Assembly (NCBI RefSeq): GCF_006715055.1 | Contig: NZ_VFMN01000001.1 | Location: forward strand, 3,782,001 to 3,846,000 | Direction: 5' to 3' | DNA length: 64,000 bases | From: Lapillicoccus jejuensis | GTDB lineage: Bacteria > Actinomycetota > Actinomycetes > Actinomycetales > Dermatophilaceae | Shown: piece by piece, positions 15,922-27,483 of the stretch | Numbering within the stretch: the first letter of the stretch is position 1 | Layout of the letters: the number at the start of each line of letters is the position of its first letter | Made by a program: the position numbers and the translations under genes | The notes under the pieces: model-generated | The model's database searches: none | What the model was told of the DNA's origin: nothing | The model's input: only the letters and a program-made list of their open reading frames with translations

Positions 15922-17409
15922 CTACTCCTGCGGCAGCTCCCACTCGTGGACCGGCAGGTTGGCCTGCATCTGCTCGGCGTAGTGCCGCAGCATCTCCCGC
16001 AGCGCGGCGGGGCGGTCGAGACCGCGGGCCTCGAGGCGTCGTACGGCCTCGATCTGCCACGTCGAGCCGTTGACCCCGCGCAGGCAGCGCGCCTCGACGA
16101 TCGACAGGTAGCGGTCGCGCACCTCCTGCGCGACGCCCCACCGGGCCAGCCCCTCGTGGGCCATGGGCAGCAGGTGGCGCAGCACGAGCTCTGTCGCCGG
16201 CACCTCGCCGCGGCCCGGCCAGAACTGGCGCGCCTCGATGCCGTCGCGGGCGGCGGCGAAGAAGTTCTCCTCGGCCGCGGTGAAGCTCATCCGCGTCCAC
16301 GTGGGCCGGTCGTCGGTCGCGAGCATCCGCAGCGCGCCGTAGTAGAAGGCCGAGTTGGCCATGACGTCGAGGATGCTCGGCCCGGCCGGCAGCACCCGGT
16401 TCTCGACGCGCAGGTGCGGGCGGCCGCCGACGGTGTCGTAGATCGGCCGGTTCCACCGGTAGACGGTGCCGTTGTGCAGCCTCAGCTCGGCCAGCTCGGG
16501 CACGCCCCCGGCCTCGAGGACGGCCAGCGGGTCCTCGTCGCTCAGCTCCGGCAGCAGCGCCGGGAAGTAGCGCACGTTCTCCTCGAAGAGGTCGAAGATC
16601 GAGGTGATCCAGCGCTCGCCGAAGAAGACCCGTGGGCGCACGCCCTGGTTCTTCAGCTCCACCGAGCGGGTGTCCGCCGCCTGGGTGAACAGCTCGATCC
16701 GGGTCTCGTGCCACAGCTGCTGGCCGAAGAAGAAGGGGCTGTTGGCGCCGACGGCCAGCTGCGGCCCGGCGAGGACCTGCGCCGCGTTCCAGTACGACGC
16801 GAAGTGGTGCGGCTCGACCTGCAGGTGCAGCTGCACGGAGGTGCAGGCGCTCTCCGGCGCCAGCGAGTCGGCGTACCGGTTGACCCGCTCGCCGGTCGCG
16901 CCCTCGATGTCGAGGTAGACGTCCTCGCCGCGCGCGGCGAGGACGGCGTCGTTGAGGGCCTGGTAGCGCACGTTGGCGCTCATCCAGTCGTCCTCGAAGT
17001 GCTCGGGCATGACCGTCGGCAGGATGCCGATCATGAGGATGTGCGAGCCGACGGCGCGGCTGCGCTTCTCCGCGGCGTTGAGGGAGGCCCGCAGCTGCTC
17101 CTCGAGCTCGAGGGCCTCCGAGCCGGGCAGCGGCCGCGGCGGCAGGTTGATCTCGATGTTGTAGCGCGCGAGCTCGGTCTGGTAGGCCTCGTCCTCGATC
17201 GCCTCGAGGACCTCGGCGTTGGCCATCCGCGGGCCGAAGTCGTCGTCGACGAGGTTGAGCTCGACCTCCATCCCGGTCAGCTGCCGGTCGAACTCGAACA
17301 CGCTGTGCCGCAGCATCCGCTCGAACACGTCGAGGTCGGCGCGCACCTTCTCGCGGTAGCGCTGGCGCTGCTCACGGGTGAAGCTCGCGGAGGCGACGTC
17401 CTTGCCCAT
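15922..17409 (-). CDS. Glutamate-cysteine ligase family 2 (GCS2) protein
   Basis: A 495-residue ATP-dependent carboxylate-amine ligase of the GCS2 family. FDRQLTGMEVELNLVDDDFGPRMAN contains the metal-binding GxExE-type motif, followed by YNIEINLPPRPLPG and SVQLHLQVEPHHFASYWNAAQVLAGPQLAVGANSPFF, typical of the family. It would join glutamate, or a related amino acid, to an amine. Actinobacteria normally make mycothiol rather than glutathione, so a true gamma-glutamylcysteine role is uncertain. ATG 17409 is chosen by homology to the family start. It is divergent from sbcD and sits upstream of the RES/Xre pair on the same strand, 135 bp away. Confidence 0.85.
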   Translation of the reverse strand: MGKDVASASFTREQRQRYREKVRADLDVFERMLRHSVFEFDRQLTGMEVELNLVDDDFGPRMANAEVLEAIEDEAYQTELARYNIEINLPPRPLPGSEALELEEQLRASLNAAEKRSRAVGSHILMIGILPTVMPEHFEDDWMSANVRYQALNDAVLAARGEDVYLDIEGATGERVNRYADSLAPESACTSVQLHLQVEPHHFASYWNAAQVLAGPQLAVGANSPFFFGQQLWHETRIELFTQAADTRSVELKNQGVRPRVFFGERWITSIFDLFEENVRYFPALLPELSDEDPLAVLEAGGVPELAELRLHNGTVYRWNRPIYDTVGGRPHLRVENRVLPAGPSILDVMANSAFYYGALRMLATDDRPTWTRMSFTAAEENFFAAARDGIEARQFWPGRGEVPATELVLRHLLPMAHEGLARWGVAQEVRDRYLSIVEARCLRGVNGSTWQIEAVRRLEARGLDRPAALREMLRHYAEQMQANLPVHEWELPQE

Positions 17410-17432
17410 GGGCGACACGCTAGAGCGTGCAG

Positions 17433-17450
17433 CGCCCGTACGACGCCCCG
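17433..17450. repeat. Copy of the CGCCCGTACGRCGYCCCG intergenic motif
   Basis: An 18-bp match located between the divergent starts of the GCS2 gene and sbcD. Unlike the copies at 10460 and 11781 this one is not at a gene end, so a purely terminator role for the motif is doubtful. Confidence 0.5.
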
Positions 17451-17531
17451 GAGCGCTCGCGTCTCGCCCCTCGTCGGCACACGCCGGGCGACCTCCCGGG
17501 CCCTGTCGGTGCCCCGACCTAGCCTGCACGC

Positions 17532-18761
17532 GTGCGGTTCCTCCACACCTCCGACTGGCACCTGGGGCGGTCCTTCCACCAGGTGGGGCTGCTCGGCGCC
17601 CAGGTGCGGGTGCTCGACCACCTGGTCGAGGTCGTGCGGTCCGAGAAGGTCGACGCGGTGCTCGTCTCGGGCGACGTCTACGACCGGGCGCTGCCGTCGC
17701 CGGAGACCGTGGCCGCGCTGGGCGAGGCGCTGGTGCGTCTCGTCGACGCCGGCGCGCAGGTCGTCCTGTCCAGCGGCAACCACGACTCGGCCATCCGACT
17801 GGGCTTCGCGGCCGGGCTGCTCGAGCGGTCCGGGCTGCACATCCGCTCCTCGGTGACCGACATCGGCCGCCCGGTCCTCGTCGGCGACGTCGCGGTCCAC
17901 GCGCTGCCCTACCTCGAGCCGGCCGCGACGGCCGATGCGCTCGGCGCGTCCGCGCGCACGCACGCCGGGGTGCTCGGGGCGGCGATGGAGCGGGTGCGGG
18001 CCGACCTCGCCGGGCGCGGTGGCCCGTCGGTCGTCATGGCGCACGCCTTCGTCACCGGCGGGGCGACGAGCGACAGCGAGCGCGACATCGCCGTCGGCGG
18101 GGTGGGGGCGGTCCACCCCGACACGTTCGCCGGGGCGTCGTACGCGGCGCTGGGGCACCTGCACGGGCGGCAGGAGGTCGCGCCGGGGGTCCGCTACAGC
18201 GGGTCGCCGGTCGCGATGTCGTTCAGCGAGTGGCGGCACACGAAGGGCTCGTGGCTCGTCGACCTCGCCGCCGACGGAACCTCGCGGGTCGAGTTCGTCG
18301 AGGCGCCGGTCGAGCGGCCGCTGCGGCTGCTGCGCGGCGACCTCGAGGACCTGCTGCGCGACCGCGCCCACGACGACGCCGAGGGCGCCTGGGTGCAGGC
18401 GACGCTCACCGACGCGGCCCGCCCGCGGGCGGCCATGGAGCGGCTGCGCACCCGGTTCCCGCACGCCCTCGTCCTGCAGTGGCAGCCGCAGGGGGCGGCG
18501 GTCGACCTCACGTCGTACGCCGCCCGGGTGGGGCGGCCGCGCCAGGACCTCGACCTGTGCTGCGACTTCGTCGGGCACGTGCGCGACGGGCGGGCCGCCG
18601 ACGACGAGGAGCGGTTGCTGCTGCGCGACGCGCTGGAGGCGTCGCGCGCGGCGCGGGCGCAGCACGTCGACGAGCTGGGCGCGGTGCTGCCCGGGCTCGA
18701 GGACCTGCGCCGGCCCGGGGGGGGCGGCCGGGACGGCGAGCGCGAGGACGGGGTCGCGTGA
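17532..18761 (+). CDS. sbcD: Exonuclease SbcD (Mre11-like nuclease subunit)
   Basis: A 409-residue metallophosphoesterase, the nuclease half of the SbcCD complex that trims hairpins and protein-blocked DNA ends. Metal-binding motifs in order: RFLHTSDWHLGR (Asp8, His10), VLVSGDVYDRALPS, VVLSSGNHDSAIRLGF, VVMAHAFV and ALGHLHGRQEV. GTG 17532 lacks a clear ribosome-binding site; TAGCCT at 17520-17525 could give a nearly leaderless message. The TGA overlaps the GTG of sbcC, so subunit production is coupled. Gly/Arg-rich C-terminal end. Confidence 0.95.
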   Translation: MRFLHTSDWHLGRSFHQVGLLGAQVRVLDHLVEVVRSEKVDAVLVSGDVYDRALPSPETVAALGEALVRLVDAGAQVVLSSGNHDSAIRLGFAAGLLERSGLHIRSSVTDIGRPVLVGDVAVHALPYLEPAATADALGASARTHAGVLGAAMERVRADLAGRGGPSVVMAHAFVTGGATSDSERDIAVGGVGAVHPDTFAGASYAALGHLHGRQEVAPGVRYSGSPVAMSFSEWRHTKGSWLVDLAADGTSRVEFVEAPVERPLRLLRGDLEDLLRDRAHDDAEGAWVQATLTDAARPRAAMERLRTRFPHALVLQWQPQGAAVDLTSYAARVGRPRQDLDLCCDFVGHVRDGRAADDEERLLLRDALEASRAARAQHVDELGAVLPGLEDLRRPGGGGRDGEREDGVA

Positions 18762-21700
18762 AGCTGCACCACCTGCGGGTCACCGCGTTCGGCCCGTTCG
18801 CCGGCACCGTCGAGGTCGACCTCGACGAGGTGTCGCAGGCCGGGCTGTTCCTCATCCAGGGGCCCACCGGGGCCGGGAAGACGAGCCTGCTCGACGCGAT
18901 CTGCTTCGCCCTCTACGCCGGGGTGCCGGGCGCGCGTCCGGGCGGGCGCCGGCTGCGCAGCGACCACGCGCCCGCCGGCGCGATCCCCCAGGTGCGCCTC
19001 GAGCTGACGACGGCCGGGCGGCGGCTGCGCGTCACCCGCTCACCGGAGACCGAGCGGCCCAAGAAGCGCGGCGAGGGCACGACCAAGGTGCCGGCGACCG
19101 TCCTGCTCGAGGAGCGCGTCGACGGCGCCTGGGTGGTCCGCTCGACCCGCAGCGACGAGGTCGGCGAGGTCGTCACCGAGGTGCTCGGGATGGGTCTGGA
19201 GCAGTTCTCCAAGGTCGTCCTGCTCCCCCAGGGCGAGTTCGCCGCCTTCCTGCGGGCCGACGCCGAGGAGCGGCGCGCCCTGCTCGAGCGGCTGTTCGAC
19301 ATCTCGACCTGGGTCGGGGTCGAGGAGTGGCTCGTCGAGCAGCGGCGCACCCTCGGCCAGCAGGTCGCCGAGGCGCGGGCCGCCGTCGCGACGGACGTGG
19401 CCCGGCTGCGCGACGCCGTCGCGACGCTCCCGGCCCACGTCGTCGGTGAGCCCGAGGGCGCCGGCTGGTCCGCCGACGACCCCGCCTCGCTCGCGGCGCT
19501 CGTGGACGGGCTGCCGACGCTCGTCGAGCGGTGCGAGACGCACGTCGTCGAGCTGCTGGGGGCGGTGTCGGCCGCGCAGCAGCAGGCGGCCAGGGCGGAC
19601 GCCGCGGTGGCGCAGGGCGAGGCGGTCGCCGCGCTGCAGCGGCGGGGCCTCTCGGCCCGGGCCGAGCTGGCTCGGCTGACCGAGTGGGCGGAGGAGCACG
19701 CCCGCGACGTCGCGCGGCTCGCCGCCGACGAGCGGGCCGCCCCCGTCGTCCCCGAGGTCCAGGCGACGCGTCGCGAGGAGGGGGCCGAGCGACGGGCCCG
19801 CGCCACCTGGGAGGCCGCGGCCGCCCGGGCGGCGACGCTGCTGGGGCCGAACGGGTCGACCGCGTCCGCCGAGCGGCTGGCCTCCGTGCGCTCGCACGCC
19901 GCCGACCTCGACGCAGCCCGGCGGGCCCGGGCGGGGGTGGCGCGGGCCGCCGACGCGGTGGCGCAGGCCCAGGACGCCGTACGGCGCGCGGAGGAGGCGC
20001 TCGCCGCGGTCCGCGCCGACGGCGCCGGGCTCGACGAGCAGGTCGACGCCGCTCGGGAGGCCGTGGAGCGCACCCGCCGGCGAGCCGGGTGGCTCGAGAT
20101 GCTGACCACCCGCCGCGGCGAGGCCGAGGCCGTCGTCGCCGCGGCCGTCGCCCGCCGACGCGCCGAGCGCGACGTCACCGCCCGGGAGGACGCGCTGCGG
20201 GAGGCCACCGACGTCGAGCAGTCCGCCCGCGACCGGTTCCTCGGGCTGCGGCAGCGCCGGGTCGACGGCCTCGCCGCCGAGCTGGCCGCCGGCCTCGAGG
20301 CGGGATGCCCGTGCCCCGTCTGCGGGGCGAGCGCCCACCCGTCACCGGCCACCGCCTCGGGGGGCCCGGTGCCGGCGGAGGCCGTCGATGCCGCCGAGCG
20401 GTCGTGGCACGCCGAGCGGGACCGTCGCGAGGCCGTCGCCGGGGCCGTGGCCGCCGCACGGGCCGTCGTCGTCGAGCGGGTCGAGGCGCTGGACCGATTG
20501 CAGGACAACGCTCTCCGCGAGCTGGGCGCGCTGCGGGCGCGGTCGCGCGAGGAGTCGGAGGACCTCGTCACCGTGGCCACGCGGGCTCTCGTGGGCGACG
20601 GCGTGGTCGGCGTCGCCGACGCGTCGGACGACCCGGAGCGGGCCTGGAGCCGGGTGGGGGATGCCCTCACCACGGCCGCCCGGGAGGTCACGGCGGCGGG
20701 CGTCGACGTCGCCGGGGCCGAGACGGAGCTGCGGCGCACCGAGGCCCGACGGGCGGGGCACGCCGACCGGGTCACGGGCGCGGGCGAGGGTGTGGCCCGG
20801 GCCACGGCCGCGCAGGCGGCCGCCGGCACGGCCCTCGTCGAGCGCCGCACCGAGGTGACGACCGCGCTCCGCGCGCACGCCGGCTGCCCGTGCGTGGTCG
20901 ACCCGGACTCCGCCGAGGACCTCTCCCCCGAGCACGCCGAGGACACCACTGCGGCGGACCTCGACGCACTCGTCCGACGCCACGTCCAGGTCGAGTCCGC
21001 GCTGGCCGACGTCGTCACGTCCGCGCAGTCGCTGGCCGCCGCCGTCGAGCGGCACACCGACGCGGCCCAGCGTCTCGCCGCGGCCCTGCTGGCGTCCGGG
21101 CTGCCGACCGCCGACGCCGCCCTGGCGGCTGCGCTGGACCCGGCCGAGCGCGAGACCCTGCGCCACCGGGTGGCCGCGCACGACCGGGCGTCGACCGTCG
21201 CCGCCGCGACCCTGGCCGAGCCCGCCGTCGCGCAGGCCCTGGCGGCGGACCCGGTCGACCTCGAGCAGGACCGCGTCGCGGCGGCCGCCGCGCACGCGGC
21301 CGTCCGGGTCGCCACCCGCGACCACGACGTCGCCGCCCACGCGCGCCGCCAGCTGGGCGCCGTCGTCACCGCCCTCACCCGGCACGCCGGGGTGCTGCGC
21401 CCGCTCGAGCGCCGGCACGGCTCGGTCGCCGAGCTCGCCGACCTCGTCACCGGGGTCGGGGCGGACAACGCATTGCGGATGCGGCTGTCGTCGTACGTCC
21501 TCGCCGCCCGGCTCGAGAAGGTGGCCGACCTGGCCAACGAGCGGCTGGCCGTCATGGGCGACGGGCGCTACCAGCTGCAGCACACCGACGGCCTCGCCGG
21601 TGGCCGACGCCGCAGCGGGCTCGGGCTCGTCGTGCGCGACCTGTGGACCGGCGTCGTCCGCGACACCTCGTCGCTGTCCGGGGGCGAGTCGTTCATGGCC

Positions 21701-21982
21701 TCGCTGGCCCTGGCGCTCGGGCTCGCCGACGCCGTCCGCGAGGAGGCGGGGGGCTTCGACCTGCAGACGCTGTTCGTCGACGAGGGGTTCGGCACCCTCG
21801 ACGACGAGAGCCTCGAGCAGGTCCTCGGCGTCCTCGACGGCCTGCGCGAGGGCGGCCGCGCCGTCGGCGTCGTCAGCCACGTCGCCGACCTCCTCACCCG
21901 CATCCCCACCCAGGTCTGCGTGAGCAAGACCCAGGCCGGCTCGACGGTGTCGGTCCGGCTCGGTCTCGAGCCCGCCGCCTGA
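18758..21982 (+). CDS. sbcC: SbcC (Rad50-like ATPase of the SbcCD nuclease)
   Basis: A 1074-residue SMC-like ATPase. Walker A GPTGAGKTSLLDAICFALYAG is at about 36-56. Long Ala/Arg/Glu-rich coiled coils follow, interrupted near residue 518 by the zinc hook CPVC in GCPCPVCGASAHPSP. After the second coil come the ABC signature LSGGESFMASLALALGLADA (about 974) and Walker B LFVDEGFGTLDDES (about 1006). It partners SbcD to open and degrade hairpin and blocked double-strand ends. Length is normal. Start GTG 18758 overlaps the sbcD stop. A second CPC near residue 708 lies in the return coil and is not expected to be a hook. Confidence 0.95.
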   Translation: MKLHHLRVTAFGPFAGTVEVDLDEVSQAGLFLIQGPTGAGKTSLLDAICFALYAGVPGARPGGRRLRSDHAPAGAIPQVRLELTTAGRRLRVTRSPETERPKKRGEGTTKVPATVLLEERVDGAWVVRSTRSDEVGEVVTEVLGMGLEQFSKVVLLPQGEFAAFLRADAEERRALLERLFDISTWVGVEEWLVEQRRTLGQQVAEARAAVATDVARLRDAVATLPAHVVGEPEGAGWSADDPASLAALVDGLPTLVERCETHVVELLGAVSAAQQQAARADAAVAQGEAVAALQRRGLSARAELARLTEWAEEHARDVARLAADERAAPVVPEVQATRREEGAERRARATWEAAAARAATLLGPNGSTASAERLASVRSHAADLDAARRARAGVARAADAVAQAQDAVRRAEEALAAVRADGAGLDEQVDAAREAVERTRRRAGWLEMLTTRRGEAEAVVAAAVARRRAERDVTAREDALREATDVEQSARDRFLGLRQRRVDGLAAELAAGLEAGCPCPVCGASAHPSPATASGGPVPAEAVDAAERSWHAERDRREAVAGAVAAARAVVVERVEALDRLQDNALRELGALRARSREESEDLVTVATRALVGDGVVGVADASDDPERAWSRVGDALTTAAREVTAAGVDVAGAETELRRTEARRAGHADRVTGAGEGVARATAAQAAAGTALVERRTEVTTALRAHAGCPCVVDPDSAEDLSPEHAEDTTAADLDALVRRHVQVESALADVVTSAQSLAAAVERHTDAAQRLAAALLASGLPTADAALAAALDPAERETLRHRVAAHDRASTVAAATLAEPAVAQALAADPVDLEQDRVAAAAAHAAVRVATRDHDVAAHARRQLGAVVTALTRHAGVLRPLERRHGSVAELADLVTGVGADNALRMRLSSYVLAARLEKVADLANERLAVMGDGRYQLQHTDGLAGGRRRSGLGLVVRDLWTGVVRDTSSLSGGESFMASLALALGLADAVREEAGGFDLQTLFVDEGFGTLDDESLEQVLGVLDGLREGGRAVGVVSHVADLLTRIPTQVCVSKTQAGSTVSVRLGLEPAA

Positions 21983-22104
21983 CCCGCCATCCGGCGGGTC
22001 AGGGCGACCGGACGCCCGCCGCCCGGCGACTGCCGGGCCGCTCGGGTGACGGCGATACTCGGGTCACCGGCGTCGACGAGGACGCCCCCACGTCAGGAGC
22101 AGCG

Positions 22105-23088
22105 ATGACGACCACCCCGGCCCGCCCGACGCACCCGCCCTTCGACCCCGAGCTGGAGGCGGCCCTGACCCTGGTCCGCGACGTCCTGCCCGGCTCGATC
22201 CTGCCCGAGCACATCCCCGCGATGCGCGAGCCCAACCCGCTGCTCGACGTGACGCCCGAGATGCTGCGGCGCGACGGGACCGTGGAGGTCTCGGAGCGCA
22301 CGGTCCCCGGCCCGGACGGCGACCCCGACGTCACCGTGCTCGTCCTGCGGCCGGTCGGCATCGCGCCCGGGGCGCCGCTGATCTACCACACGCACGGCGG
22401 CGGGATGATCATCGGCAACCGCTTCACCGGGGTCGCCGGGATCCTCGACTGGGCCGTCGAGTCCGGCGCCGTCGTCGTGTCGGTCGAGTACCGCCTCGCC
22501 CCCGAGCACCCGGACCCCGCGCCGGTCGAGGACTGCTACGCAGGCCTCGTCTGGGCGCACGGCCACGCCGCCGAGCTCGGCGCCGACCCGGACCGCATCC
22601 TCATCGCCGGCGCCAGCGCCGGCGGCGGGCTCGCGGCGGGCGTCGCCCTGCTGGCCCGCGACCGGAAGGGTCCACCGCTCATCGGCCAGGTCCTCATGTG
22701 CCCGATGCTCGACGACCGCGCCGTCACCCCGTCGAGCACCTCCCTGGAGGGCGAGGGGATCTGGGACCGGGCGAGCAACGACACCGGCTGGGACGCCCTC
22801 CTCGGTGAGCGCCGCGGCGGCACCGACGTCAGCGTGTACGCCGCCCCGGCCCGGGCCACCGACCTCTCCGGACTGCCGCCGGCCTTCGTCGACGTCGGCT
22901 CGGTGGAGACCTTCCGCGACGAGGACGTCGCCTACGCGACCGCGCTGTGGCAGGCCGGGGTCCAGTGCGAGCTGCACGTGTGGCCGGGCGGGTTCCACGG
23001 CTTCGACCTCATGGCCCCGCAGGCCGCCCTCTCCCAGCTGTCCGTCTCGACCCGGGCCGCCTGGGTGCGCCGCACCCTGGCGTCCTGA
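22105..23088 (+). CDS. HSL-family alpha/beta hydrolase (esterase/lipase)
   Basis: A 327-residue esterase of the hormone-sensitive-lipase group. The oxyanion motif is YHTHGGGMIIGN (about residue 96). The nucleophile Ser is in ILIAGASAGGGLAAG (about 168), and the catalytic His is in WPGGFHGFDLMAP (about 297). An Asp in PAFVDVGSVETFRDED completes the triad region. Likely hydrolyses short-chain acyl esters in the cytoplasm. ATG 22105 is preceded by AGGAGC. Separated from sbcC by about 120 bp and followed by the PucR-type regulator, which could control it. Confidence 0.93.
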   Translation: MTTTPARPTHPPFDPELEAALTLVRDVLPGSILPEHIPAMREPNPLLDVTPEMLRRDGTVEVSERTVPGPDGDPDVTVLVLRPVGIAPGAPLIYHTHGGGMIIGNRFTGVAGILDWAVESGAVVVSVEYRLAPEHPDPAPVEDCYAGLVWAHGHAAELGADPDRILIAGASAGGGLAAGVALLARDRKGPPLIGQVLMCPMLDDRAVTPSSTSLEGEGIWDRASNDTGWDALLGERRGGTDVSVYAAPARATDLSGLPPAFVDVGSVETFRDEDVAYATALWQAGVQCELHVWPGGFHGFDLMAPQAALSQLSVSTRAAWVRRTLAS

Positions 23089-23145
23089 CCCGCCCGGCCG
23101 CCGGGTTCCTGGTGCTCGCGCCCGCGCCCGGGGGACGATGACCGC

Positions 23146-24261
23146 ATGCAGGAGCTGGCGGGCAAGCTGGCGGCGCTGGACCCCGAGGCCGGCGCCGCCC
23201 TGCGGGTCATCGCCTACTTCGACGCGCTCGTCGACCGGCACGTCGGCCTCGAGTCGCTCGTCCGGGGCGCCGCGGTGCTCAGCGGGCAGACCGCGCGGCT
23301 GTCGGTCGACGACCGCGGCCTCGTCGTGCGCGTCGGCGCGGACGGCCGGGTTCTCCCCCCGGACGGCGCGGTGTCCCCCGCGTGGCCGCACCGGCCGGTG
23401 GGCGACGGCGCCGGCACCGTGTGGGTGGAGACGACCCACGAGCACCGGGCCCTCGACGACCTCGTGCTCGAGCGTCTTGCCGCGGCCGTACGGCTCGTCC
23501 TCGACCGGACACGAGGTCGCGTCGTTCCCGGGGACGGGGCGACCCTCGAGCGGCTCCTCCTGCCGGGGACGACGCCCGAGGAGCGCGAGCGGCTCGTGCG
23601 ACGGCTCGGTCTGGAGCCCGCGACCCCGGTCCGCCTCGCCGCCGTCCTCGACGGCAGGACACGGGACGGCGAGCGGCCGGTGGTCCTTCGCGCTCCCGAC
23701 GCGCTCGACGCGCCGCGCCGGACGGCGACCGAGCTCGACGGCGTCGTCGCGGTCCTCGTCCCGGTCGAGCCGCCGACCCCCGCGGGGCTCGCGGTCCGGG
23801 CGGCGGACCGGGTCGAGGACCGCCTCGGCCGCCGGGTGGGGCTGGGGCCGAGGGTGCCGGCCGTCGACGCGGCCCGGTCCTGGACGGCGGCCCGGGTCGC
23901 GGTGCGCTTCGCCGCCGGCGGGGGCGCCGACGACCCGGGCCGCGGCGTCGTCGACCACGCCGACCTCGGCGGGCTGGTCCTGCTCGCCGACGTCGTCGGC
24001 CCGGGGACCGCGCCGCACCCGGACGTCGTCGCGGTGGACGCGGCCGCGGCCGCGCACCCGTGGGCCCTCGCCACCCTCGACGCCCTGACCCGGCACGTCA
24101 GCCTGCGCTCGGCCGCCCTCGAGGCGCACCTGCACCACTCGACGCTCCAGTCGCGCCTGCCCGTGCTCGAGAACGCGCTCGGGTGGCCCCTCGGCGATCC
24201 GGCCGGCCGCTCGCGCCTCGTCGTCGCCCTCGCGCTGCGCCGCCTGCACGCCACCGCGTAG
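23146..24261 (+). CDS. PucR/CdaR-type transcriptional regulator
   Basis: A 371-residue protein whose C-terminal 60 residues (TRHVSLRSAALEAHLHHSTLQSRLPVLENALGWPL ... ALALRRLHA) form the PucR C-terminal helix-turn-helix. The N-terminal part carries a GAF-like region (AYFDALVDRHVGLESLVRGAAVL) and a degenerate GGDEF/CdaR-like middle domain. It has no enzyme motif. Such regulators often respond to small metabolites and act on adjacent genes, here perhaps the esterase 57 bp upstream. ATG 23146. The coding end touches the strong stem-loop at 24261. Confidence 0.78.
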   Translation: MQELAGKLAALDPEAGAALRVIAYFDALVDRHVGLESLVRGAAVLSGQTARLSVDDRGLVVRVGADGRVLPPDGAVSPAWPHRPVGDGAGTVWVETTHEHRALDDLVLERLAAAVRLVLDRTRGRVVPGDGATLERLLLPGTTPEERERLVRRLGLEPATPVRLAAVLDGRTRDGERPVVLRAPDALDAPRRTATELDGVVAVLVPVEPPTPAGLAVRAADRVEDRLGRRVGLGPRVPAVDAARSWTAARVAVRFAAGGGADDPGRGVVDHADLGGLVLLADVVGPGTAPHPDVVAVDAAAAAHPWALATLDALTRHVSLRSAALEAHLHHSTLQSRLPVLENALGWPLGDPAGRSRLVVALALRRLHATA

Positions 24262-24304
24262 CGTCCGCATCGTCGAGGCACCGGTGCCCCGACGATGCGG
24301 ACGC
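24261..24304. terminator. Bidirectional terminator between the PucR-type gene and gcvP; copy 1 of a 44-bp stem-loop
   Basis: Perfect 15-bp arms (24261-24275 and 24290-24304) enclose a 14-nt centre that itself contains the palindrome GGCACCGGTGCC. It sits between two convergent genes. The same outer GCGTCCGCA / TGCGGACGC arms and the same core recur at 58831-58874 after ruvB. Confidence 0.8.
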
Positions 24305-24310
24305 TTCCGC

Positions 24311-27259
<2,949 letters not shown>

Positions 27260-27322
27260 GGGGCTCCTCGAGCAGGGGTGGTCGGGTCGACCCCCCTCTG
27301 TCGTCCGCCCCGCGCACGGGTC

Positions 27323-27450
27323 GACCTCCAGAGCTGCCTCGCCCCCGCGGTCCTTGGCGCCTGAGAGGTTCCGGGGGTGTTGCCCCTTCGGCGCCCCGGC
27401 TGGTGCCCCGCGAGCGGGTCACCCCGGGGTCTCTCCCACGTGGGTTGGTA
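27323..27450 (-). promoter_or_regulatory. Glycine riboswitch (gcvT element), single-aptamer type
   Basis: The minus-strand leader contains the conserved glycine-aptamer blocks in order: GTGGGAGAGACC (27440-27429), then GGGCGCCGAAGGGGCAA, then CCTCTCAGGCGCC. Next comes AAGGACCGCGGGGG and finally CTCTGGAGG (27333-27325), which matches the short ghost-aptamer partner helix of singlet glycine riboswitches. It lies about 65-190 nt upstream of gcvP. The usual action is to turn on glycine cleavage when glycine is abundant. The switching structure was not modelled. Confidence 0.88.
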
Positions 27451-27461
27451 CGGCGACCCCG

Positions 27462-27467
27462 AGTCTA
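27462..27467 (-). promoter_or_regulatory. -10 element of the gcvP transcript
   Basis: TAGACT on the minus strand would start transcription near 27455, just before the first aptamer helix. A convincing -35 is not visible; it would overlap the last codons of the merR gene. Confidence 0.45.
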
Positions 27468-27483
27468 CCGGGGTCGGCGCCCG

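Noticed and set aside
20880-20890. Second zinc hook (CPC) in SbcC
   Set aside because: A single CPVC hook near residue 518 fits the family; the later CPC lacks the CxxC spacing.
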